Shown here: in pieces, positions 37,169-44,708 of the stretch
Position numbering within the stretch: the first letter of the stretch is position 1
Layout of the letters: each line of letters opens with the position of its first letter
Source: Bacteroidales bacterium
Lineage (GTDB): Bacteria; Bacteroidota; Bacteroidia; Bacteroidales; P3
Length of the DNA stretch: 50,094 bases
Assembly (NCBI GenBank): GCA_017454015.1
Contig: JAFTDW010000022.1
Span: 1-50,094, forward strand
Reading direction: 5' to 3'
Translations under genes and position numbers: made by a program
The notes under the pieces: model-generated
What the model was told of the DNA's origin: nothing
What the model saw: only the letters and a program-made list of their open reading frames with translations
Databases searched by the model: none

Positions 37169-38422
37169 ATGCCAATCACAAAACGCACAATCCTTTGCAT
37201 AGTCCTGTTCTTGTCGCTGTTTGCCACGGCCTGCATCCACCCTGCAGCCAAGCAGTTCGACCCCTCGCAAGTGGACTTCCACGCCACCTACAACCCCAAC
37301 TTCGAGGGCATACTCTACCCCTCCATGGTACTTGCACAGGCCGGCTATCGCGGCGACGACCCCCAGCGGCTCTTCTCCTGCACCGTCACCGCCCCAAAGG
37401 ACCACTCCGTGCTGCGCCTCGTCATCGACTCATCCCTGCTCAACTACGTAACCATAGAACAGGAAATACTCGACAAACGCGGCACCACCTACACCTTCTA
37501 CCCCATGCTCAAATGGAAATATGAGAACCTCTACTCGCTGCGCCAGCAAGGCATGGTCGACCTCACCTTCACCTGCTTTATCAACGACGAAGAAGTCGAC
37601 GTGAAAAACATACGCCTCAACTACCGCAGCGTCAACGAGTGCCTCCTCAGCCTGCGCGACACCGCTGGCCACTACGTAGACTTCCGCTGGCTCTTCGCAG
37701 CCTATGTCAACGAAGACCACCCCTACATCGACGACATCCTCGCCGAGGTGCTCCAGCAAGGCGTGGTAACCTCATTCTCAGGCTACCAGAAAGGCGAAAA
37801 AGCCGTGGAAAACCAAGTCTACGCCCTATGGCACTACGTGCAGAAACACGGCATTAGCTACAGCTCCATAAGCTGCACCTCCAACCCCTCCAAAAACTCC
37901 AACTCGCAACACATACGCTTCTTCGACGAAGTCTACAAGTCGCGTCAGGCCAACTGCATAGACGCCTGCGTGTTCTTCGCCTCCATCCTGCGGAAGATAG
38001 GTCTCAAGCCCGTCATATTCGTGGAACCCTGCCACGCCTATCTTGGCTACTACAAAGACAAGAAACGAAGCAAGATAGGTTTGCTTGAAACCACCATTAC
38101 GGGATGGGCCGACCTGCCAGCTCTCGAACGCAGCGTGGACCCACAAACGGGCAAGATACCCGACAAGCAGAAAGAAAAAATCATCAAGTATGTAACCGAC
38201 GAGCAACTGCAGCAATACGAGTCGGGGGCAGCAAGCCTCGACGAGCTGGAGCGACATATCACCTCCGCCCTCTTCAAGAAAGCCTCGGAATACAACCTCG
38301 AACAATACAAAAACAACCTCCAGTTCTTTGCCGACAGCAGCACCTACGGCTACCAGCGGCTCATAATAGAAGACCTTCGCAGCCAGGTGCAACCCATCCA
38401 CCGCGAAATTGACCAGAAGTGA
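37169..38422 (+). CDS. Transglutaminase-like fold lipoprotein
   Basis: A 417-residue lipoprotein: the signal MPITKRTILCIVLFLSLFA ends with a lipobox TAC. Residues 215-300 look like a transglutaminase/cysteine-protease-like core: VYALWHYVQKHGISYSS, then SRQANCIDACVFFASILRKIG with Cys263 (and Cys267), then FVEPCHAYLGYY with His289. The order Cys then His about 26 residues later is the usual one. The N-terminal half is of unknown fold and the C-terminus is helical. It may cross-link or cleave a cell-surface partner. It sits in the same unit as the sodium symporter and ends in a strong terminator. Confidence 0.8.
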   Translation: MPITKRTILCIVLFLSLFATACIHPAAKQFDPSQVDFHATYNPNFEGILYPSMVLAQAGYRGDDPQRLFSCTVTAPKDHSVLRLVIDSSLLNYVTIEQEILDKRGTTYTFYPMLKWKYENLYSLRQQGMVDLTFTCFINDEEVDVKNIRLNYRSVNECLLSLRDTAGHYVDFRWLFAAYVNEDHPYIDDILAEVLQQGVVTSFSGYQKGEKAVENQVYALWHYVQKHGISYSSISCTSNPSKNSNSQHIRFFDEVYKSRQANCIDACVFFASILRKIGLKPVIFVEPCHAYLGYYKDKKRSKIGLLETTITGWADLPALERSVDPQTGKIPDKQKEKIIKYVTDEQLQQYESGAASLDELERHITSALFKKASEYNLEQYKNNLQFFADSSTYGYQRLIIEDLRSQVQPIHREIDQK

Positions 38423-38436
38423 CGCGCGGATACGCA

Positions 38437-38485
38437 CAAAAGAGAGAGACAGTGCCAGCATAGAGCACTGCCTCTCTCTTTTTTT
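38437..38485. terminator. Bidirectional terminator between the transglutaminase-like gene and ferredoxin
   Basis: AAAAGAGAGAGACAGTGC pairs with GCACTGCCTCTCTCTTTTT around CAGCATAGA, flanked by A and T runs. It lies between two convergent genes and can serve both. Confidence 0.9.
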
Positions 38486-38505
38486 CAGTTATCGTCAGGC
38501 AATTC

Positions 38506-38673
38506 TTAGCCTTCGACGATAGCGCCCATGGGGCAAGCGTCAGCGCAAGTACCGCAACCGGCGCACTTGTCGGGATCAATCTTGTAGATGTCGCCCTCGG
38601 AGATAGCTCCAACGGGGCACTGGTCGATACATGTGCCGCAAGCAACGCATGAATCAGTGATTTTGTAAGCCAT
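38506..38673 (-). CDS. 2[4Fe-4S] ferredoxin (55 residues)
   Basis: Small soluble electron carrier. The minus strand codes MAYKITDSCVACGTCIDQCP, then VGAISEGDIYKIDPDKCAGC and GTCADACPMGAIVEG, with two CX2CX2CX3CP motifs, which is the clostridial-type 2[4Fe-4S] ferredoxin of about 55 residues. The start ATG is at 38673 and the TAA at 38506-38508. It has its own -7 element at 38706-38713 and a terminator behind it. Likely partner of low-potential enzymes such as pyruvate:ferredoxin oxidoreductase or IspG. Confidence 0.95.
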   Translation of the reverse strand: MAYKITDSCVACGTCIDQCPVGAISEGDIYKIDPDKCAGCGTCADACPMGAIVEG

Positions 38674-38705
38674 TTTTGTTAGTTTTTAGGGTTAATAATG
38701 ATTTG

Positions 38706-38713
38706 CAAAAATA
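38706..38713 (-). promoter_or_regulatory. -7 promoter element of ferredoxin (TATTTTTG, minus strand)
   Basis: The plus strand CAAAAATA is TATTTTTG on the minus strand, 33 bases upstream of the ferredoxin ATG. The remaining gap up to 38900 holds only AT-rich and then C-rich sequence without recognisable genes. Confidence 0.6.
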
Positions 38714-38905
38714 CATCTTTTATTTCTAATAACCATAATTTGAGGCTAAAAAATTTTCAAGCGCCATCACAAATATCTGATAACCAAAACAATCCACACC
38801 CACATCAATCCACCAATCACATTCCGCCCGCCGCCTGCCACCCTCTGCCCGCCACATTTCACAGCCCGCATTTCACAATTTAACAATTATCTGCAAAAAA
38901 AAGTT

Positions 38906-38913
38906 TATCTTTG
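38906..38913 (+). promoter_or_regulatory. -7 promoter element (TATCTTTG) of gpsA
   Basis: TATCTTTG fits TAnnTTTG, 55 bases before the gpsA start at 38968. Confidence 0.7.
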
Positions 38914-38967
38914 CAAAATATTTCGACTAATAATAAAACAAATATAAAAAACAAACACCACTCCAAC

Positions 38968-39966
38968 ATGACCTGCGTACTGGGCAGTGGCACTTGGGCC
39001 ACCGCCATTGTCAAAATACTCCTCGAACACAAAGACGAAACCATCAACTGGTGGATTCGCGAACCCGAGATAGCCGAAGGCATCCGCAAAACCCATCACA
39101 ACCCATGTTACCTTAGTGAGATAGAGCTCAATGCCAACCGCCTGCACATCTCTGGCGACATCACCGAGGTCATCAAGAAAAGCGACGACATCTTTATTGT
39201 GATACCGTCGGCATACGTGGCCCAAGCCTTCGAACCCGTGACAGCCGCCATGCTCGCCCGCAAACGGCTCCACTCGGCAGTGAAAGGTCTGCTGCCACGG
39301 CACTGCCAGACGGTTACCGACTTCCTTCGCAACACATACAAGATACCCGTCTCCCGCATGAGCGTCGTGGTAGGTCCCTCGCACGCCGAGGAGACGGCTC
39401 GCCAACGCCTAACCTACCTCACCGTGGCCTCGCGCAACAAAAACACCGCCGAGCACGCCCGCAAACTGCTGCAGTGCAGCTTTATAAAGACCGAATACTC
39501 CACCGACATATTTGGCATAGAGTACTCCGCAGTGCTCAAAAACATCTATGCCATAGCCATAGGCATCTGCTACGGACTGGGCTACGGCGACAACCTCGCC
39601 GCCGTGCTCGCCTGCAACTGCGTGGAGGAGGGTGCCTCCTATATGCGCCGCCGACTGCCCATAGGCTCCAAAAGCAGCCGCCCGCTGGTACACACACCCT
39701 ACCTCGGAGACTTCCTCGTCACTGCATACTCGCACTTCAGTCGCAACCGCACCTTCGGCGTTATGATAGGCCGCGGTTACACCCCCAAAGCCGCACAACT
39801 CGAAATGAAAATGGTCGCCGAAGGCTACTACGCCACCTACAGCATCGAGGCCATCTCCCGCCTCTACTCCATCAATCTGCCCATACAGCATGCCGTGTAC
39901 CAGATACTATACGAAAAAGCGCCCGCCGCCGAGACCATGGCCCACCTGCTTGAAAACCTGAAATAA
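38968..39966 (+). CDS. gpsA: Glycerol-3-phosphate dehydrogenase [NAD(P)+]
   Basis: Reduces dihydroxyacetone phosphate to sn-glycerol-3-phosphate, the backbone of phospholipids. The 332 residues carry VLGSGTWATAIVKIL (about 4-18) as the NAD(P) loop, IPSAYVAQAF, VVGPSHAEETA with the substrate-site residues, and the catalytic Lys in EYSAVLKNIYAIAIGICYGLGYGDN. The C-terminal SRNRTFGVMIGRG is also typical. The frame is open to 38911, within the promoter, so the start is 38968. It is followed 27 bases later by pepD. Confidence 0.95.
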   Translation: MTCVLGSGTWATAIVKILLEHKDETINWWIREPEIAEGIRKTHHNPCYLSEIELNANRLHISGDITEVIKKSDDIFIVIPSAYVAQAFEPVTAAMLARKRLHSAVKGLLPRHCQTVTDFLRNTYKIPVSRMSVVVGPSHAEETARQRLTYLTVASRNKNTAEHARKLLQCSFIKTEYSTDIFGIEYSAVLKNIYAIAIGICYGLGYGDNLAAVLACNCVEEGASYMRRRLPIGSKSSRPLVHTPYLGDFLVTAYSHFSRNRTFGVMIGRGYTPKAAQLEMKMVAEGYYATYSIEAISRLYSINLPIQHAVYQILYEKAPAAETMAHLLENLK

Positions 39967-39993
39967 CAAACACCCCCTCAAAAAAACATAACC

Positions 39994-41442
39994 ATGAAAG
40001 TTTCCGACCTGCAACCCAACGCCGTATGGCGTTATTTTGAAGAGATAATGCGCCTGCCGCGCCCCTCCAAACTCGAAGGGCAAATATCGGCCTACCTCGC
40101 CAACTTCGGCAAAGAACACGGCCTTGAGACACTCACCGACAGCCTCGGCAACGTGCTTATCCGCAAACCCGCCTACCCAGGCTACGAAAACGCGCCCATG
40201 ATGTGCCTCCAAGCTCACATGGACATGGTGTGCGAGAAAAATGCCGACAAGCAGTTCGACTTCCTCAAAGACCCCATAGTCCCCATTATCGACGGTGACT
40301 GGCTCACCGCCGACGGCACCACCCTCGGCGCCGACGACGGCATCGGCGTCGCCGCCATCCTCGCCATACTCGAGGCCTCCGACATACAGCACGGCCCCCT
40401 CGAAGCCCTCTTCACAGTCGACGAAGAGACAGGACTCACTGGCGCCGCAGGCCTCTCCAACAACTGGCTAAAGAGTTCCATACTGCTCAACTTCGACGAC
40501 GAAGACGAAGGCGAATACTGCATAGGCTGTGCGGGCGGCATCGACACCACGGCACACCTCAACTTCTCCACCGAGCCCGTACCCGCTGGATACACCTTCT
40601 TCCGCATCGCCGTGTCCGGCCTCAAAGGCGGCCACTCAGGCGACGACATCAACAAAGGCCTCGCCTGCGCCAACAAGCTCCTCACCCGCATCCTATGGGA
40701 CGGCGAAGCCAACTACGGCCTGCGGCTTGCCTCCATCGACGGCGGCAACCTGCGCAACGCCATAGCACGCGAAGCCTCCGCCGTGGCAGCCCTGCCCACC
40801 GGCAAAGCCGAAACCTTCGCTGCCAAGGCACGCCAGCTGGCCGACGCCATGCGCTTCGAATTCCGCTCCACAGAACCCGGCATGGAGATAGCCATAGAGC
40901 CAACTTCTGCTGCCGACAGGCTGATCGACAGCAACACGCAAAACCGCCTCCTCAACGCCCTCTACGCCTGCGCCCACGGCGTGCTGGCCATGAGCCGCGA
41001 AATACCCAACTTTGTGGAAACCAGCACCAACCTCGCCTCGGTGAAAATGGATGGCAACACCATCACCATAGCCACCAGCCAGCGCAGCAGCGTGGAAAGC
41101 GCCAAACACGCCGCTGCGCAGAAGATAGAGGCCACCTTCCGCCTCGCAGGTGCCTCGGTGTCGCACGGCGACGGCTACCCAGGATGGACTCCCAACCCCG
41201 ACAGCCGCGTGCTCAAAACAGCCGTGCAAGTCTACCGCGACCTCTACAACAAAGAGCCCATAGTGCGCGCAATACATGCCGGCCTCGAATGCGGCCTCAT
41301 AGGCGAAAAATACCCTGGCATGGACATGATCTCATACGGCCCCACACTCCGCGGAGTCCACTCCCCCGACGAGCGCATAGAGATATCCACCGTCCAAATG
41401 TTCTGGAACCAAACCCTCGCCATCCTCAAAGCATTGAAATAG
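39994..41442 (+). CDS. pepD: Aminoacyl-histidine dipeptidase / cytosol non-specific dipeptidase PepD
   Basis: M20-family zinc dipeptidase of the cytoplasm that hydrolyses a wide range of Xaa-His and other dipeptides. The 482 residues match PepD. CLQAHMDMV (about 72-80) supplies His and Asp, GTTLGADDGIGVAAIL (about 109-124) the bridging Asp, FTVDEETGLTGA the catalytic Glu pair, and LNFDDEDEGEYCIGCAGG the next ligand region. The C-terminal IHAGLECGLIGEKYPGMD holds the last His. The order gpsA-pepD is short-spaced and co-directional. Confidence 0.95.
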   Translation: MKVSDLQPNAVWRYFEEIMRLPRPSKLEGQISAYLANFGKEHGLETLTDSLGNVLIRKPAYPGYENAPMMCLQAHMDMVCEKNADKQFDFLKDPIVPIIDGDWLTADGTTLGADDGIGVAAILAILEASDIQHGPLEALFTVDEETGLTGAAGLSNNWLKSSILLNFDDEDEGEYCIGCAGGIDTTAHLNFSTEPVPAGYTFFRIAVSGLKGGHSGDDINKGLACANKLLTRILWDGEANYGLRLASIDGGNLRNAIAREASAVAALPTGKAETFAAKARQLADAMRFEFRSTEPGMEIAIEPTSAADRLIDSNTQNRLLNALYACAHGVLAMSREIPNFVETSTNLASVKMDGNTITIATSQRSSVESAKHAAAQKIEATFRLAGASVSHGDGYPGWTPNPDSRVLKTAVQVYRDLYNKEPIVRAIHAGLECGLIGEKYPGMDMISYGPTLRGVHSPDERIEISTVQMFWNQTLAILKALK

Positions 41443-41495
41443 CACTGTGATTTATTATTTGTAAACTGCATAATACCATATAAATCCCCACCATC

Positions 41496-43910
41496 ATGAA
41501 AAAGTTCGTCACCATAACCCTCGCGCTTGCCGTGGCCGCAAGTTTTGCCTTTGCCCAAGCGCCCAAGCGACTCGCCCCCATGTCCAAAGCTGCCATTGTT
41601 GCCAAACAGTCGGCACACAAGACCGCCAAGCCGCATACTGCGACCGCAGCGGCCAAAGACGGCTGTACCGTCACCCGCTTCCCTTACTTGGAGCAATTTG
41701 AGGACACCGTGTTCGGATGCTGGCACACCGTCGATGCCGACGGCGACGGCTTATGCTGGGACATCACCCTCGCCGCCGGCTACGGCATGGCGGGCAGCGG
41801 ATGCGCCTCATCGGCCTCCTACGACAACGACCAAGACATTGCACTCACACCCGACAACTGGCTTATAAGCCCGCGTATTCGCATCCCTGCCACAGGACTC
41901 CCTCTCGAACTGTCGTGGTACGTGGCGGCTCAAGACGGAAACTACCCTGCCGATTACTACACAGTCTACATATCCACCACCGACTCGGCCACCAGCTCGT
42001 TCACCACCACGGTGTTCTCCGAGACCATAGCCTCCGAAAACTTCGAGTACCGCGCCGTGAACCTCGCAGCCTATGCCGGACGGGACATCTTCGTAGCCTT
42101 CCGACACCACAACTGCTCCGACGAGTTTGTGATGAAAATCGACAACGTGGGCATACAAACAGCTGGTATGCCTATAGTAAGGATTAACGGTCCCTCTACG
42201 GCAATTGCCGACGACACCGCAACATTCACGGCCACTGTGCTGAGCACCGACACCAGCGCCATCACCACCACCTGGAGCATAACGGGTACAACACCCACCA
42301 CCCACGACACCACCGCACAAGCCGTGTGGAACACCGCCGGCAGATATATCGTGGTAGCCCGAGTCACCAACGCCATTGGCACCGCCACCGACACCCTCAA
42401 CGTCACCGTCATCGACTGCCACGCCATCACCTCACTGCCTTGGAGCCAGGACTTCGAAACGGGTACGCTGGGATGCTGGACGGCCATCGACGTAGATGGC
42501 GACGATGAGACTTGGGTCGTAGCCGAAGGTACAGGACGCAACGGCAGCTATGGCCTGGTCTCGTCGTCCTACGATGGCGACCAAGTGCAAGACAACTGGC
42601 TCATCAGCCAGCCCGTCACCATCCCGCAAAACGGCAGCTACGAACTCTCGTGGTATGTGATGCCATACGCCACATCATGGCATGAGGAGCACTACGGCGT
42701 ATACATCTCCACCACCACACCGGCTCTGAGCAGCTTCACTGACAGCATCTTTGTGGAGACCACACCTGCCATCACCGACTACGCACGCCGCTTGGTGAGT
42801 CTGGCCGCCTACGCCGGCCAGACTATCTACATAGCCTTTCGCCACCACTGCGTGGACCAGTACTACCTGCTCATTGACGACATAGCCATCAATCCCCCAT
42901 CGGCTCCCTCGGTAAGCATCATGGCTCCTGCCTCAGCGACCAGCGTCGAGACGGTGGTACTCAAGGCCGACGTGTCCAGCGTGTCGCCCGTCACATATTC
43001 CTGGCGCATTGACGGCGCAACCCCGTCAACAGCCACCACCGACAGCGTTGTTGTCAACTGGCACGGCGCTCCCGACGGCCGCTACGGCATATATCTCACC
43101 GTCACCAACGCGATAGGCTCCACCGCCGACACCGCCGAAATAGTCATCACCAACTGCGACGGCCACATAGCCACCTTCCCCTACTCCACCAACTTCGCCA
43201 GCGGACTCGAATGCTGGACCACCATCGATGCCGACGGCGACGAATACGACTGGTTCTCCGATGACAGCCTTGGAATGCTCTCCTACGCTGTCGACCCATT
43301 ATATATGATGTTCGGTTATGTCTTGCCCATGCAAGTCAACGACTACCTCATTACACCTGCCATCGATGTGCCAATGGGCAGCACAACCTTCAAAGTGACA
43401 GCCAATTCCTACTACGCCTCCAACAACTTCTTCGACTCGCTCGAAATACGCCTCTCCACCACCAACAGTGCCTCTGCAGCGGCATTCAGCACCGTGCTGA
43501 AACCGCAGACCCTTGTAGTCAACGAGACGCACCAAGTGAGCCTCAGCAACTACGCCGGACAAACCGTCTACGTAGCCATTGTACACAAGGGCTACGGCAA
43601 CGGCATACTTAACGTTTCCGGCGTGGAGATTGTCAACACTCCGTCAGGCGGCGGCGACGGTGAAGGCATCGAAACCGCAGGAGGGTCCGGCGCAACAAGC
43701 GTCTACCCCAACCCCGCCAACGACAAAGTCAACGTGACAACCGGAGGCACCCACACAGCACAGCTGCTCGACGCATGCGGACGCACACTGCTCACCTCAA
43801 CGGCACAGAGCCACACCGCCTTCGACATATCCGGCCTGCCTTCAGGCATCTACTTTGTCCGCACCACAACAGCCGAAGGCACCAACATCCAGAAAATAAT
43901 CAAGAAATAG
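41496..43910 (+). CDS. Type IX-secreted surface protein with choice-of-anchor J and PKD domains
   Basis: An 804-residue exported protein (signal MKKFVTITLALAVAASFAFA). It has three copies of a choice-of-anchor J/cleaved-adhesin-like domain at about 60-225, 310-465 and 560-705; each starts FPYLEQFED, LPWSQDFET or FPYSTNF and includes a GCW or ECW step, DNWLI or DYLITP, and a YISTT or RLSTT strand. Between them lie two PKD-like domains (about 230-305 and 470-555). The end, SVYPNPANDKVNVTTGG to GIYFVRTTTAEGTN and KIIKK, is a type A C-terminal sorting domain for type IX secretion. Likely an adhesin or protease partner on the surface; no enzyme site was seen. Confidence 0.88.
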   Translation: MKKFVTITLALAVAASFAFAQAPKRLAPMSKAAIVAKQSAHKTAKPHTATAAAKDGCTVTRFPYLEQFEDTVFGCWHTVDADGDGLCWDITLAAGYGMAGSGCASSASYDNDQDIALTPDNWLISPRIRIPATGLPLELSWYVAAQDGNYPADYYTVYISTTDSATSSFTTTVFSETIASENFEYRAVNLAAYAGRDIFVAFRHHNCSDEFVMKIDNVGIQTAGMPIVRINGPSTAIADDTATFTATVLSTDTSAITTTWSITGTTPTTHDTTAQAVWNTAGRYIVVARVTNAIGTATDTLNVTVIDCHAITSLPWSQDFETGTLGCWTAIDVDGDDETWVVAEGTGRNGSYGLVSSSYDGDQVQDNWLISQPVTIPQNGSYELSWYVMPYATSWHEEHYGVYISTTTPALSSFTDSIFVETTPAITDYARRLVSLAAYAGQTIYIAFRHHCVDQYYLLIDDIAINPPSAPSVSIMAPASATSVETVVLKADVSSVSPVTYSWRIDGATPSTATTDSVVVNWHGAPDGRYGIYLTVTNAIGSTADTAEIVITNCDGHIATFPYSTNFASGLECWTTIDADGDEYDWFSDDSLGMLSYAVDPLYMMFGYVLPMQVNDYLITPAIDVPMGSTTFKVTANSYYASNNFFDSLEIRLSTTNSASAAAFSTVLKPQTLVVNETHQVSLSNYAGQTVYVAIVHKGYGNGILNVSGVEIVNTPSGGGDGEGIETAGGSGATSVYPNPANDKVNVTTGGTHTAQLLDACGRTLLTSTAQSHTAFDISGLPSGIYFVRTTTAEGTNIQKIIKK

Positions 43911-43932
43911 CCTGTCAAGGCTCACACCATAA

Positions 43933-43953
43933 ACCCAAGGCGATGCCGTTGGG
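43933..43953. other. Small hairpin after the surface-protein gene
   Basis: CCCAAGGC pairs with GCCGTTGGG with one bulged G around the loop GAT. It lies about 20 bases after the stop at 43910 and may help end transcription, but no U-run follows. Confidence 0.35.
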
Positions 43954-43973
43954 CTATATCTGTTTACCCAGAC

Positions 43974-44051
43974 ATGGAACAACTGGCTACCGAAACAGTA
44001 CTGAAACAGGCAGAGCTGATAGCACAAGAAATAATCGATGGACAATCATAG
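43974..44051 (+). CDS. Possible 25-residue peptide
   Basis: An ATG-led frame codes MEQLATETVLKQAELIAQEI plus IDGQS and stops at TAG. The composition is amphipathic and helix-like, unlike random sequence, but there is no promoter or homology evidence. It lies in the 179-base gap before the glycosylase-like gene and could be a leader peptide, a remnant of a longer gene, or chance. Confidence 0.2.
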   Translation: MEQLATETVLKQAELIAQEIIDGQS

Positions 44052-44089
44052 TGTTTACAGTCCACGAACAGGAATACGTCTCATTTTTC

Positions 44090-44683
44090 ATGACCATGGA
44101 TACTATTAAGATAGAGAGCCACCCGCTGCGGCCTTTTCTGCCGCGCGATGCACGCCTGCTGATGCTTGGCAGCTTCCCGCCTCCACGCAAACGATGGTGC
44201 ATGGACTTCTTCTACCCCAACCGCAACAACCAGATGTGGAACATCTTTGGACTGGTCTTCTTCGGCAACAGCCAGCGGCTTGTGAACACGGACGACAAGA
44301 CGTTCCGCCGCGCCGACATAGAGCAGCTGCTCACCGACAAGGGCATAGCCATATACGACACCGCCAGCGCCGTAAGACGGCTTAGCGGCAACGCCTCCGA
44401 CAAAGACTTGGAGATTGTAGAAAAGACCGACATGGTGCACCTGCTGTCGCAACTACCCCTTTGCCACGACATAGTGTGTACCGGACAGAAAAGTTTCTCC
44501 GTCCTCACCGAGGATTACGGGGTTGCAGCACCTGCCATGGGCAAATTCAACGAGTTCTCGATTGGCGGGAGACCTCTAAGGCTCTGGCGTATGCCGTCAT
44601 CCTCAAAAGCCTATCCCATGAAACTTGACGACAAAGCAGCCTACTACCGCGCAATGATGCAACACATCGGCCTGCTGCACTGA
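44090..44683 (+). CDS. Uracil-DNA-glycosylase-like protein
   Basis: DNA-repair glycosylase-fold protein of the Bacteroidota uracil-DNA glycosylase family, 197 residues from the Met at 44090 (a second Met follows at 44096). LLMLGSFPPPRKRWCMDFFYPNRNNQMWNI holds the G-x-P-x-x step and the aromatic pocket that stacks the base; SFPPP replaces the classic GQDP loop. The end, RMPSSSKAYPMKL, stands where the UDG superfamily has its His-Pro-Ser loop. The longer open frame upstream overlaps the adhesin gene and is not used. It precedes the giant helicase by 25 bases, so a joint role in repair is plausible. Confidence 0.85.
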   Translation: MTMDTIKIESHPLRPFLPRDARLLMLGSFPPPRKRWCMDFFYPNRNNQMWNIFGLVFFGNSQRLVNTDDKTFRRADIEQLLTDKGIAIYDTASAVRRLSGNASDKDLEIVEKTDMVHLLSQLPLCHDIVCTGQKSFSVLTEDYGVAAPAMGKFNEFSIGGRPLRLWRMPSSSKAYPMKLDDKAAYYRAMMQHIGLLH

Positions 44684-44708
44684 CAAAAACCAACACGCAC
44701 ACTCTCTC

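Noticed and set aside
38698-38883. 61-residue plus-strand frame upstream of gpsA
   Set aside because: Asn/Pro/His-rich translation, overlaps the ferredoxin promoter and shows no family features; likely chance.
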